Below, piece by piece: positions 26,517-34,805 of a stretch of 64,000 bases of DNA (positions are counted from its first letter, which is position 1; each line of letters begins with the position of its first letter). The position numbers and the translations under genes are program-made. The stretch is from Lysobacter sp036697405 (GTDB taxonomy: Bacteria > Pseudomonadota > Gammaproteobacteria > Xanthomonadales > Xanthomonadaceae): contig NZ_JBAHWA010000003.1 of assembly GCF_036697405.1 (NCBI RefSeq), positions 124,001 through 188,000 of the forward strand, in the 5' to 3' direction. The notes beneath the pieces are model-generated. The model was not told the DNA's origin, did not search any database, and saw only the letters and a list, made by a program, of their open reading frames with translations.

Positions 26517-27896
26517 TCAGGTCACGACCCGATAGCAAGGCCGGTACTCACCCGCGATCTTCATGCGGCGCTGTTCGACGAAGGCGCGCAGCAGCGCGTC
26601 CAGCGACTGCATCATGTCGGCGTCGCCGTGGATCTCGAACGGGCCGAACTCCTCGATCCGGCGCATGCCGTCTTCCTTGACGTTGCCGGCGACGATGCCG
26701 GAGAAGGCGCGGCGCAGGTCGGCCGCCAGCTCGTGCGGCTTGCGGCCGTGGTGCAGGTCCAGCCCCGCCATCGCCTCGTGGCTGGGTACGAACGGCTGCT
26801 GGAACTCGACCGGAATGTCGATCGACCAGTTGAAGTAGAACGAGTCCTTCTGGGCGATGCGGTGTTCGCGCACCTTGCGGATGCCCACGGACATGCGCTT
26901 GGCCACCGCCTCCGGGTCGCCGACGATGATCTCGTAGCGCGAGGTCGCCGCCTCGCCCAGGGTCAGGCGCAGGAAACGGTCGATCTGCTCGAAGTACGGC
27001 GCCGAGGCCACCGGGCCGGTCAGGATCAGCGGGAACGGCAGATGCGCGTTTTCCTCGCGCAGCAGGATGCCCAGCAGGTACAGGATCTCCTCGGCGGTGC
27101 CGACGCCGCCCGGGAACACGATGATGCCGTGGCCCAGGCGCACGAAGGCCTCCAGGCGCTTTTCGATGTCCGGCATGATCACCAGGTGGTTCACGATCGG
27201 ATTCGGCGACTCGGCCGCGATGATGCCCGGCTCGGTGATGCCGATGTAGCGCATGCGGCGCTTGCGCTGCTTGGCGTGGGCGATGGTCGCGCCCTTCATC
27301 GGCCCCTTCATCGCGCCCGGGCCGCAGCCCGTGCAGATGTCCAGGCCGCGCAGGCCCAGCTCGTAGCCGACCTGCTTGGTGTAGATGTACTCGTCGCGCG
27401 AGATCGAATGGCCGCCCCAGCAGACCACCAGATTGGGGTCGGCCGGGTGCAGGATGCGCGCGTTGCGCAGCAGCCCGAACACCGCGTCGGTGATGCCGTC
27501 GCTGCTCTTGAGGTCGCGGCCGCCGTCGGCCGCCAGTTCGATCGCGGTATAGGCCAAGTCGCGGACCACCGCGAACAGCAGCTCGGCGACGCCGCGGATG
27601 ATCTCGCCGTCGACGAAGGCCATGGCCGGCGCGTGGACTAGGTCGATGCGTACGCCGCGGTCCTGCTGGTGGACCTGGATGTCGAAGTCCGGGTACAGCT
27701 CGCGCGCCGCGCGCGGGTCGTCGGAGGCGCTGCCGCTGGTCAGCACGGCCAGGGCGCAGCGGCGCAGCAGGTCGTGCATGCCGGTGGAGGCGTCGCGCAG
27801 GCGCGCGACCTCGTCGCGGGACAGGACGTCCAGCCCGCCCTTGGGGTAGATGCGTGCGTTCACCGTCGGCAGGGCGGTGGTGATGGTTACGGTCAT
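26517..27896 (-). CDS. ppnN: Pyrimidine/purine nucleotide 5'-monophosphate nucleosidase
   Basis: 459 aa, near the 454 aa of E. coli PpnN (YgdH). The enzyme cleaves nucleoside monophosphates to base plus ribose 5-phosphate, and in E. coli is activated by (p)ppGpp. It shows the LOG-family core VVCWGGHSI, GLDICTGCGPGAMKGPMKGA and the FPGGVGTAEE nucleotide-binding motif, plus the PpnN C-terminal KPHELAADLRRAFSGIVAGNVKE. The ATG at 27896 is chosen because AGAAGG lies 5 nt before it; a more upstream ATG at 27920 has no ribosome-binding site. Confidence 0.94.
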   Translation of the reverse strand: MTVTITTALPTVNARIYPKGGLDVLSRDEVARLRDASTGMHDLLRRCALAVLTSGSASDDPRAARELYPDFDIQVHQQDRGVRIDLVHAPAMAFVDGEIIRGVAELLFAVVRDLAYTAIELAADGGRDLKSSDGITDAVFGLLRNARILHPADPNLVVCWGGHSISRDEYIYTKQVGYELGLRGLDICTGCGPGAMKGPMKGATIAHAKQRKRRMRYIGITEPGIIAAESPNPIVNHLVIMPDIEKRLEAFVRLGHGIIVFPGGVGTAEEILYLLGILLREENAHLPFPLILTGPVASAPYFEQIDRFLRLTLGEAATSRYEIIVGDPEAVAKRMSVGIRKVREHRIAQKDSFYFNWSIDIPVEFQQPFVPSHEAMAGLDLHHGRKPHELAADLRRAFSGIVAGNVKEDGMRRIEEFGPFEIHGDADMMQSLDALLRAFVEQRRMKIAGEYRPCYRVVT

Positions 27897-27961
27897 GCTT
27901 GCCTTCTCTTGGGTGTTCATCGTCGATAGTTGGACAGCGACTCTAGCGCAGGGGTCCCCAT

Positions 27962-27993
27962 AAAAGAAAACGGCCGGGTTTCCCCGGCCGTTT
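27962..27993 (-). terminator. Terminator of the TonB-dependent receptor gene
   Basis: AACGGCCGGG pairs with CCCGGCCGTT around a short loop, followed by TTCTTTTA on the minus strand. It lies 27 bp past the receptor stop. A nearly identical hairpin ends sodB. Confidence 0.9.
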
Positions 27994-28019
27994 CCTGGTG
28001 TCGCAAGGCTGGTTTCCGA

Positions 28020-31000
28020 TCAGAACTTGTAGCGGAAGCTGATCTGGGCGGCCCAGCGGGAGATGCCCTTGTCGTCGTAGATGTTCAGGGCGTCCGGACC
28101 GTTGTAGCGGTACACGTACTTGCCGGCGTTGCCGACGCAGGTACCGGTCAGCGGAGCGCCGCCGGCGCCGCAGATGCCGCCGTACTCGACGATGCCGCGG
28201 TAGCCCGGGAACGACATTTCCTCGACGCTGCCCCACTTCTTGTTCAGCAGGTTGCCGACGTTGAGGATGTCCAGGGCGATTTCGGCCTTGTGGCCTTCCA
28301 TGAAGCCCGGGATCTCCTGCGAGATGCGCATGTCGAACTGGTTCACCCAGCGGCCGTGCGCGGCGTTGCGCTCGGCGACTTCGCCCTTGTGCTGGCTCAG
28401 GTAGTCGTTCGAGTTGACGAACGCCCAGAAGCCGGCCGCTTCCGCCGCGCTGCCGAAGACCACGTCGGTGAGGTCCTTGGGGATGTACAGCAGGTCGTTG
28501 GCGCGGCCGTCGCCGTTGGCGTCGTTGTCGAAGGTGTAGCTGTACGGACGGCCCGAACGGCCTTCGTAGAACATCGACACGCTGGTGTTGTAGTCGCCGA
28601 AGAAGGCGTGCTTCCAGCTGACCGCCGCGGTGAAGCGGTTCTTGATCTCGTAGCTGGAAGTCGACGAAACCTCTTCGTTGGCCTGGAACACCGCGACGTT
28701 ACCCAGCTGCGAACCCGAGGTGGAGCTGGTCAGCGGGCTGACTTCGTTGGCGTGGGTGTAGGTGTAAGCGAGCAACCACGACCAATCGCTGTCGTTGAAC
28801 GGCTTGTTCAAGGACAGGGTCAGCTGCTGGCTTTCGCCCTTGCTGGTCGAACGGGCGATGATCGCGTCGTTGTAGCCGCGGTTGCGGTTGAAGCGCGCAT
28901 CGGTACCGGTGCCCGTGCCCAGCTGGTTCCAGCTGTTCGGGCGCAGGCCGTTATTGGCGCCGGTGTTGTTCCAGTAGATCGCGCGACCGTCCTGACCGAT
29001 GTAGGTCGGGGCACCGAGGTTCAGCTGCTGGTAGTAGATGCCTTCCTTGACCGAAGTCAGGACGACTTCCGCGGCGCCGACAACGCCCCACCACGGCAGC
29101 TCGGTATCGAACGCCAGGTTGGCCTTCCACACGGACGGCTGGCCCAGGTCGGGATCGATGAAATCGACCGACTGCACGCCCGGGGTGCCGCCGGTCTGGG
29201 CGATCGCGAGCTGGCCGTTCGGGTCCGGCGAGAAGACGTTGGTGCCGTTGGAGTCGAAATAATCGATGTACGACAGGCCGTTATTGGCATACGGGTTGGC
29301 CAGCCACACGGTCGCGGCCGAGCCCTGGAACAGGCCGATACCGCCGCGCAGCTGGGTCGGACGCTCGCTGTCGAAGGTGTAGTTGAAACCGAAGCGCGGC
29401 GAGAACAGGCCGTTGCCGTCGATGGTGGCGTCGTTGCGGTAGCCGAACGCGGTGGACGCAGCGGCGTTGTAGGTCGGCTTCTGATCGACCATCGGCTCGT
29501 CATAGCGCAGACCGAAGGTCAGGGTCAGGTTGTTGTTGACCGCCCAGCTGTCCTGCACGAACAGGCCCAGGTTCTTGAGCTTGAACTCGGCGGCCATGTT
29601 GTTGAGGTCGCCACCGCGCGGGTAGAACAGCTGATAGCGGCTGGAGTTGTTGCTCTCAAAGGACTTGGCGCAGCCGGCGCCGAGCGGACCGGCGGCGGTG
29701 TTGATGCAGTCGAAGGTGTAGACGCCGTTGGTGCGGCGGCCGAACAGGTTGTAGACCTCGTTCTCTTCGTAGTCCACACCGAACTTCAGGGTGTGGTCGC
29801 CGAGGAACAGGTTACCGGCGAAGAACGCGTTCTTCGTGGTGGTTTCCAGCACGTTGGCGTGGGTGTTCTCTTCGGTACCCAGGTTCAGCGTGGCCGAACC
29901 GATGCGGATCGCGATCGCCGGCAGGTTGGCCAGCGGGTTGCGCACGGCCGAGTAGTCGCGGTACGAAACCTTGGCTTCGGTGGAGAAGTTGTCGGTCCAA
30001 TCGCTGAACAGCTGCGCGGTGTACGACTCGAGTTCGAAGTCGCGCACGTAGTGGTAGGTGTTCAGCGCCAGGGAGGTGTTGCCGAAGCCCTGCAGGTTGG
30101 CGGTGTTCTGCTCGGACTTGCTGTAGCGGAAGCTGGCGCGGTGGTTGTCGGTGATGTTCCAGTCGATCTTGATGCCGTACTCTTCGGCCTCCGAGTTCAG
30201 CGCCGGCTTGGCCAGCGTGCCCGGGTTGAAGCCCTTGAGGCCGGCCAGACGGATGACTTCGTCGATCTGCGCCTGGGTGATGTTGACGATGTTGCTCTCG
30301 CCCGAGCCGATCGGACCGAAACCGGAGTTACCGGTGAACAGGCCCTTGCCCTTGTAGTTCTCGTAGTTGGCGAAGAAGAACAGCTTGTCCTTGACCAGCG
30401 GGCCGCCGAAGGTGGCGCCGTAGGTGGTCTCGTTGTCGAACAGCTGCGGACGGATGTTGTTGCGGTTCTTGCCCGACCAATCGCCGTCGCGGTAGATGCC
30501 GTACAGCGAGCCGTGGAACTCGTTGGTGCCCGACTTGGTCACGGCGTTGATCACGCCGCCGGTGCCGCCGGAGATGGTGACGTCGTAGTTGGCGACGTCG
30601 ACCGCCACTTCGTCGATGGTGTCCATCGAGAACGGCTGGCGCGGGGTCGGCAGGCTGTTGGATTCCAGGCCGAAGGAGTCGGCGGTGCTGATGCCGTCGA
30701 CGCGGACCACGTTGTAGCGCGGGTTCTGGCCGCCGACCGAGATCTCGTTACGCGACTTGTCGGTCTGGGTGACGCGCGGGTCGAGGCGGACGTAGTCCTG
30801 CAGGTTGCGGTTGATCGACGGGAACGATTCCAGCTGCTGGCGGGTGACGTTGGAGCCGGCGCCCATCTTGGTCGCGCTGAACACTTCCGAGCCGCCGTAG
30901 GACACGGCCTGCACCGATTCCAGCGTGGTGACCGAGTTGTTCAGCGACACATCGACGTTGTTGACCTTGTCGAGGTTCAGGAACACGCCGTCCTGCGAGC

Positions 31001-31283
31001 CCGTACCGGCGCCTTCCTTGGTGGTGGTGATCACGTACGGACCGCCCACGCGCAGACCGCGCGCGTTGTAGCGGCCGTCGGCGTCGGTCACGGCACGGCT
31101 GACGGTGCCCGACTCGGTGTGGGTGATCGTGACTTCGGCGCCTACGACGGGTTGACCATCTGCGCCGACCACGCGACCGGCGACGCCGGCGGACGTGCTC
31201 TGCGCGAATACGGGCGCGGTGGCGAGAACGGCGAGCAGACCAAGCGTGAGCTTGGACAACCGGACGCTATTCGGATGGGTCAT
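28020..31283 (-). CDS. Oar-like TonB-dependent outer membrane receptor
   Basis: 1087 aa from the ATG at 31283 with a signal peptide ending near PVFAQS. The mature N-terminus is a carboxypeptidase-regulatory-like domain (GVAGRVVGADGQPVVGAEVTI), as in Oar proteins. The plug domain follows (RYNVVRVDGIS, INAVTKSGTNEFHGSLYG) and then a long beta-barrel with many GD/NN turns, ending in ISRWAAQISFRYKF, whose last Phe is the usual signal for insertion by BamA. Oar relatives are common in xanthomonads and often respond to nutrient supply or take part in protein uptake; the ligand cannot be read from sequence. It is monocistronic: a terminator follows and a complex regulatory region precedes it. Confidence 0.93.
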   Translation of the reverse strand: MTHPNSVRLSKLTLGLLAVLATAPVFAQSTSAGVAGRVVGADGQPVVGAEVTITHTESGTVSRAVTDADGRYNARGLRVGGPYVITTTKEGAGTGSQDGVFLNLDKVNNVDVSLNNSVTTLESVQAVSYGGSEVFSATKMGAGSNVTRQQLESFPSINRNLQDYVRLDPRVTQTDKSRNEISVGGQNPRYNVVRVDGISTADSFGLESNSLPTPRQPFSMDTIDEVAVDVANYDVTISGGTGGVINAVTKSGTNEFHGSLYGIYRDGDWSGKNRNNIRPQLFDNETTYGATFGGPLVKDKLFFFANYENYKGKGLFTGNSGFGPIGSGESNIVNITQAQIDEVIRLAGLKGFNPGTLAKPALNSEAEEYGIKIDWNITDNHRASFRYSKSEQNTANLQGFGNTSLALNTYHYVRDFELESYTAQLFSDWTDNFSTEAKVSYRDYSAVRNPLANLPAIAIRIGSATLNLGTEENTHANVLETTTKNAFFAGNLFLGDHTLKFGVDYEENEVYNLFGRRTNGVYTFDCINTAAGPLGAGCAKSFESNNSSRYQLFYPRGGDLNNMAAEFKLKNLGLFVQDSWAVNNNLTLTFGLRYDEPMVDQKPTYNAAASTAFGYRNDATIDGNGLFSPRFGFNYTFDSERPTQLRGGIGLFQGSAATVWLANPYANNGLSYIDYFDSNGTNVFSPDPNGQLAIAQTGGTPGVQSVDFIDPDLGQPSVWKANLAFDTELPWWGVVGAAEVVLTSVKEGIYYQQLNLGAPTYIGQDGRAIYWNNTGANNGLRPNSWNQLGTGTGTDARFNRNRGYNDAIIARSTSKGESQQLTLSLNKPFNDSDWSWLLAYTYTHANEVSPLTSSTSGSQLGNVAVFQANEEVSSTSSYEIKNRFTAAVSWKHAFFGDYNTSVSMFYEGRSGRPYSYTFDNDANGDGRANDLLYIPKDLTDVVFGSAAEAAGFWAFVNSNDYLSQHKGEVAERNAAHGRWVNQFDMRISQEIPGFMEGHKAEIALDILNVGNLLNKKWGSVEEMSFPGYRGIVEYGGICGAGGAPLTGTCVGNAGKYVYRYNGPDALNIYDDKGISRWAAQISFRYKF

Positions 31284-31410
31284 TACGATGGCCTCGGTAG
31301 CTTGGAAAACGTGGAATTCGTGGCGTGAGTCGGCGGGCGCCATGCGCCATACGCCGAAGACTGGTGGTGTTCCGCCCCTACCCGGGTGCAGCGCGTGCAG
31401 CCCCGCCGGG

Positions 31411-31428
31411 TTAACAGCAGTTTAACAG
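31411..31428 (-). promoter_or_regulatory. Pho-box-like direct repeat upstream of the TonB receptor
   Basis: On the minus strand CTGTTAA-ACTG-CTGTTAA gives two 7-bp repeats in 11-bp register, the layout of a PhoB box (CTGTCAT repeated every 11 bp). It is 128 bp upstream of the receptor start. No good -10 follows at the usual distance, which weakens the reading. Confidence 0.35.
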
Positions 31429-31440
31429 GCTAAGGGCGCT

Positions 31441-31479
31441 GTGTGACAGAGACGTGACCGGCGTCAAGGCTTGTCACAC
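31441..31479. promoter_or_regulatory. Nested palindrome upstream of the TonB receptor
   Basis: GTGTGACA (31441-31448) and TGTCACAC (31472-31479) form a perfect 8-bp inverted repeat, 31 bp centre to centre. Inside it TGAC-CGGC-GTCA (31455-31466) has almost the same centre. The half-sites resemble CRP/Clp half-sites (TGTGA), but the spacing is too wide for one CRP dimer. The remaining DNA to marC (31480-31656) shows nothing further. Confidence 0.4.
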
Positions 31480-31656
31480 GGTGATGCAGTGCCAAGCTGA
31501 ACGGGCCGATCGGGCAAAGTCCGGGGCCCGGGGCGGCAGGAGCCGCAGCGCCGCGGGCGCTTGTCGATCAGGCACGCTGGAGGCAGCGTGCGCGTGGATT
31601 TACATCCTCAGGTTGGCACTGGAAGCATGGGCGCTGAGGCTCCGCCCCGCCCGCCC

Positions 31657-32253
31657 TCAGGGCGGCGAAATCTGCAGATAGGTCCCCAGCCCGTCCAGGA
31701 ACATCTGCACCGAGATCGCCACCAGCAGCATGCCCATCAGGCGTTCGATCGCGATCAGGGCGCGCCGGCCCAGCAGCTTGTACAGCAGGGTCGCCGAGAA
31801 CAGGATCGCGGCGGTGGCGCCCCAGGCGATCATCAGCGCCAGGCTCCAGTCGCCCAGGCGGGTGGGCTCGTTGCTGCCCATCAGCATCACCGCGGCCATG
31901 CCCGAGGGGCCGGCCACCAGCGGGATCGCCATCGGCACGATGAAGGGCTCGCCCTCGGGCAGCTCGCCCATCAGACCTTCCGGCGGCGGGAAGATCATGC
32001 GGATGCCGATCAGGAACAGGACGATGCCGCCGGCGATCGAGACCGACTCCTGGCGCAGGTGCATCAGCTCCAGGGCGTACTTGCCGCCCCACAGGAACAG
32101 CATCAGCACGCCCAGCGCTATCAACAGCTCGCGCGCGAGCACGATGCGCTGGCGCTTGGGCGGCAGGCCACGCAGCAGGCTCAGGAACACCGGGATGTTG
32201 CCCAGCGGGTCCAGGATCAGGAACAGCAGCAGCGCGGCCGAGGCGATGGTCAC
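31657..32253 (-). CDS. MarC-family integral membrane protein
   Basis: 198 aa, with a GTG start at 32253 that overlaps the SDR stop (GTGA). Six hydrophobic segments are visible, the first VTIASAALLLFLILDPLGNIPVFLSLL with the MarC-family DPxGNxP motif, and another PMAIPLVAGPSGMAAVMLMG with the conserved PLxxGPG-like turn. MarC/YhgN proteins are inner membrane proteins of poorly defined function, no longer thought to confer multiple antibiotic resistance. Third gene of a coupled grxD-SDR-marC operon. Confidence 0.9.
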   Translation of the reverse strand: MTIASAALLLFLILDPLGNIPVFLSLLRGLPPKRQRIVLARELLIALGVLMLFLWGGKYALELMHLRQESVSIAGGIVLFLIGIRMIFPPPEGLMGELPEGEPFIVPMAIPLVAGPSGMAAVMLMGSNEPTRLGDWSLALMIAWGATAAILFSATLLYKLLGRRALIAIERLMGMLLVAISVQMFLDGLGTYLQISPP

Positions 32254-33008
32254 GGGGCCGCGCGCTCCGGCAGCGGATGCCAGACCTGGCCGCGATGGAC
32301 GGCGCCGGCGGGCGCCAGCAGGGTCACGCAGGCAGCCGCGTAGTCGCCCGGGTCGCGCGCTTCGCGGTCGTTCTCTTCGACATAGGCCTTGCCGCGCAGC
32401 GCGGTGCGCATCGGCCCCGGCTGCAGGCCGGCCACGCGCACCGGCGAGTTGCCGAGCTCGGCGTGGAGCATGCCGACCAGGGCCGCCAGCGAGTGCTGGG
32501 CCAGACCGTAGCCGCCCCAATAGGCGCGACCGACCCGGGCCGGGTCGTCCAGGGCGAACACCAGGGCCGAGTCCGGGGCCTGGGCCAGCAACGGCAGGCA
32601 GGCCTGCGACAGCCACCAGCGCGCGGTGAGGTTGACGTGGATGGCGCGCGCGAACGCGGCCGGATCGGTCTGCAGCAGCGGGGTCAGGCCGGGGAAGTCG
32701 GCCGCGCAATGCAGCACGCCGTCCAGACGGCCGAATTCGTCGCCGATGCGCTGCGCCAGTTCGGCGTAGTCGTCGGGCGAAGCGCCTTCCAGGTCCAGCG
32801 GATACAGCACCGGCTCCGGGCCGAGCTTGGCGGCGGCGTCGTAGACCCGGTTCAACTTGGCCGGCTTGCGGCCCAACAGGATCGCAGTGGCGCCGGCGCG
32901 CGCGCAGGCCAGGGCCGCGGCGGCGCCGAGGCCGCCCTGCGCGCCGCTGACCAGCACGACGCGGTCGGCCAGGGCCTGGTCGCCGACGGGTGCCGCTACC
33001 GCGCTCAC
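32250..33008 (-). CDS. YciK-like short-chain dehydrogenase lacking catalytic Ser and Lys
   Basis: 252 aa, with a GTG start at 33008 that overlaps the grxD stop (GTGA). The Rossmann start LADRVVLVSGAQGGLGAAAALACARAGA and RLDGVLHCAADF align with E. coli YciK. The active site does not: YciK has SSSVGRxxxWGAYAASK, whereas this protein has LDDPARVGRAYWGGYGLAQ. The Tyr of YxxxK is kept but Ser and Lys are replaced (by Asp and Gln). It may bind NAD(P) without classical SDR catalysis. Middle gene of the grxD operon. Confidence 0.88.
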   Translation of the reverse strand: MSAVAAPVGDQALADRVVLVSGAQGGLGAAAALACARAGATAILLGRKPAKLNRVYDAAAKLGPEPVLYPLDLEGASPDDYAELAQRIGDEFGRLDGVLHCAADFPGLTPLLQTDPAAFARAIHVNLTARWWLSQACLPLLAQAPDSALVFALDDPARVGRAYWGGYGLAQHSLAALVGMLHAELGNSPVRVAGLQPGPMRTALRGKAYVEENDREARDPGDYAAACVTLLAPAGAVHRGQVWHPLPERAAP

Positions 33009-33325
33009 TGGCGCTGGGTCTCGCTGATCATCCGCGCCAGCTCGCCGGACTCGAACAGCTCCAGGGTGATGTCGCAGCCGCCGATCAACTCGCCGTGGAT
33101 GAACAACTGCGGGAAGGTCGGCCAGTTGGAATAGCGCGGCAGATTGGCGCGGATCTCCGGATCCTCCAGCACGTTGACCGTATGCAGCACGGTCGCGCCG
33201 GCGGCCTTGAGCGCCTGCACCGCGCGGCTGGAAAAGCCGCACATCGGGAACTGCGCGGTCCCCTTCATGAAAAGGACGATCGGATGGCCTTCGACTTCGG
33301 CTTGGATCCGTTCCATAACGGACAT
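33005..33325 (-). CDS. grxD: Monothiol glutaredoxin Grx4
   Basis: 106 aa with the CGFS active site at Cys29 (FPMCGFSSRAVQAL), preceded by VLFMKGT and followed by WPTFPQLFIHGELIGGCDI, all diagnostic of Grx4/Grx5-type proteins. These proteins bind a [2Fe-2S] cluster with glutathione, often with BolA, and work in iron-sulfur trafficking and iron regulation. First gene of the operon with the SDR and marC, divergent from sodB, which fits a shared iron/oxidative stress theme. Confidence 0.96.
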   Translation of the reverse strand: MSVMERIQAEVEGHPIVLFMKGTAQFPMCGFSSRAVQALKAAGATVLHTVNVLEDPEIRANLPRYSNWPTFPQLFIHGELIGGCDITLELFESGELARMISETQRQ

Positions 33326-33494
33326 GGGGCAACTCCTGCAATGCTCTGTTGCGCCGTATACGTTCAGGCAACAGGGCGTGGGGATAGAATGAGCAATTGT
33401 AAGCCTTCACGGCAGCGGACACGCGACCCGGCAGCGGTAAGCGGCCCGTCGCCTCCCCCTAGCCAGCCCCCAGAATCCAGCAAGGAGCCCGCCA

Positions 33495-34073
33495 ATGGCC
33501 ATCGAACTGCCCGCCCTGCCCTACGACCGCACCGCGCTCGAGCCGCACATCTCCGGCGAGACCATCGACTTCCACTACGGCAAGCATCACCAGGCCTACG
33601 TGACCAACCTCAACAACATGATCCCCGGCACCGAGTTCGCCGACATGTCGCTGGAGGACATCATCCGCAAGTCGCAGGGCGGCGTGTTCAACAACGCGGC
33701 GCAGATCTGGAACCACACCTTCTACTGGAACTGCCTGTCGCCGAAGGGCGGCGGCGAGCCGACCGGCAAGCTGGCCGAGCTGATCACCAAGTCCTTCGGC
33801 GATTTCGCCAAGTTCAAGGACGAGTTCACCAAGGTCACCGTCGGCACCTTCGGCTCGGGCTGGGGCTGGCTGGTGCAGCGCCCGGACGGTTCGCTGGCCC
33901 TGGTCAGCACCTCCAACGCCGCCACCCCGCTGACCGGCGAAGACACCCCGTTGCTGACCTGCGACGCCTGGGAACACGCCTACTACATCGACTACCGCAA
34001 CGCTCGCCCGAAGTACGTCGAGTCGTTCTGGAACCTGGTCAACTGGGACTTCGTGGCTTCGAACCTGAAGTAA
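33495..34073 (+). CDS. sodB: Superoxide dismutase (Fe type)
   Basis: 192 aa, exactly the size of E. coli SodB. It converts superoxide to oxygen and hydrogen peroxide in the cytoplasm. Metal ligands are seen in FHYGKHHQAYV (first His), NHTFYW (second His) and DAWEHAYYIDY (Asp and third His). NNAAQIWNHTFYW carries the active-site Gln in the N-terminal half, typical of iron SODs. The ATG follows AAGGAGCCCGCC. A terminator is present 25 bp after the stop, so it is a single-gene transcript divergent from grxD. Confidence 0.96.
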   Translation: MAIELPALPYDRTALEPHISGETIDFHYGKHHQAYVTNLNNMIPGTEFADMSLEDIIRKSQGGVFNNAAQIWNHTFYWNCLSPKGGGEPTGKLAELITKSFGDFAKFKDEFTKVTVGTFGSGWGWLVQRPDGSLALVSTSNAATPLTGEDTPLLTCDAWEHAYYIDYRNARPKYVESFWNLVNWDFVASNLK

Positions 34074-34097
34074 GCGTCGGACCGATGCGGTAAGCGA

Positions 34098-34125
34098 AAC
34101 GGCCGGGGAGACCCGGCCGTTTTTC
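34098..34125 (+). terminator. Terminator of sodB
   Basis: AACGGCCGGG and CCCGGCCGTT pair around GAGA, followed by TTTTCGTT. Confidence 0.92.
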
Positions 34126-34171
34126 GTTGCGCGCCGGCGGTATCCGCATCGGCGGCGGCGGCGCGGTTCGC

Positions 34172-34675
34172 TCAGTCGCAGCTGAGGCCGAACTCGCGCT
34201 TGAACGCCTCGGCCTGCTCCGGCGGTTCGTGACTGAGCAAGGCGCAGCCGGTGAAGTTGCCCAGCGAGGCCTGGCGCTGGTCGTCGCGGTAGGTCCAGTC
34301 GACGATCTCCTTGCGCGCGAACTCGTAGCGCTGCCCCATGCGCACGCGATCCACGCGCTCGGGCCGGTTGTCGATGATCGCGGAGTAACCGCTGGCGGTT
34401 TCCTCCAGATCGGACAGCCAGAAAAATTCGGTGTAGCCGTCCTGTTCGATACCGACTTTGACCGAGAACGCCGACAGGTGCGGCGGCGGGTCCTTTTCGA
34501 GTGTCAGGAAACCGTCCAGCGAGGCACGCGCCTTGGCGAATGCGGCTTCCATGGCCGGATCGCCGGTCGCCACCTCGGTGACGTCGTCGGCCTTCGCGCG
34601 TTCCAGCACGGTCTTCGCACCGGTCGCTTCGGCGCAACCGGCCAGCAATATGACGGTCAACAAAACCTTGCGCAT
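34172..34675 (-). CDS. YegJ-like DUF2314 lipoprotein
   Basis: 167 aa. MRKVLLTVILLAGC is a lipoprotein signal with the lipobox LAGC. DUF2314 features follow: MEAAFAKARASLDGFL near the start, FSVKVGIEQDGYTEFFWLSDLE and a C-terminal GRNE-like VDWTYRDDQRQASLGNFTGCALL. The function of the domain is unknown; YegJ proteins are small exported proteins. It stands alone between sodB and purK. Confidence 0.8.
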   Translation of the reverse strand: MRKVLLTVILLAGCAEATGAKTVLERAKADDVTEVATGDPAMEAAFAKARASLDGFLTLEKDPPPHLSAFSVKVGIEQDGYTEFFWLSDLEETASGYSAIIDNRPERVDRVRMGQRYEFARKEIVDWTYRDDQRQASLGNFTGCALLSHEPPEQAEAFKREFGLSCD

Positions 34676-34722
34676 CCATGCCTCTCCAGTTCAGTGGACG
34701 CCCGCGTACCCCAGCGCAACTC

Positions 34723-34755
34723 GTAGGATGCGGTGAGCCGAAGGCGAACCGCATC
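34723..34755. repeat. GTAGGATGCGG..CCGCATC repeat, copy 1
   Basis: An interspersed palindromic repeat of about 33 bp: GGATGCGG at one end and CCGCATC at the other, with GAGCCGAAGGCGA between. A second copy, with a slightly different centre, is at 37815-37845. It falls between genes, as expected for REP-type elements. Confidence 0.65.
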
Positions 34756-34805
34756 GTCGCACGGCCGCGAACGCCGCCGCCACCGCGGCCAGTGCCTCGC
34801 TGCGA

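Noticed and set aside
33363..33390. Promoter for sodB (TTCAGG-N16-TAGAAT)
   Set aside because: The -35 matches only three of six bases; too weak to list as a feature, although the -10 is plausible.
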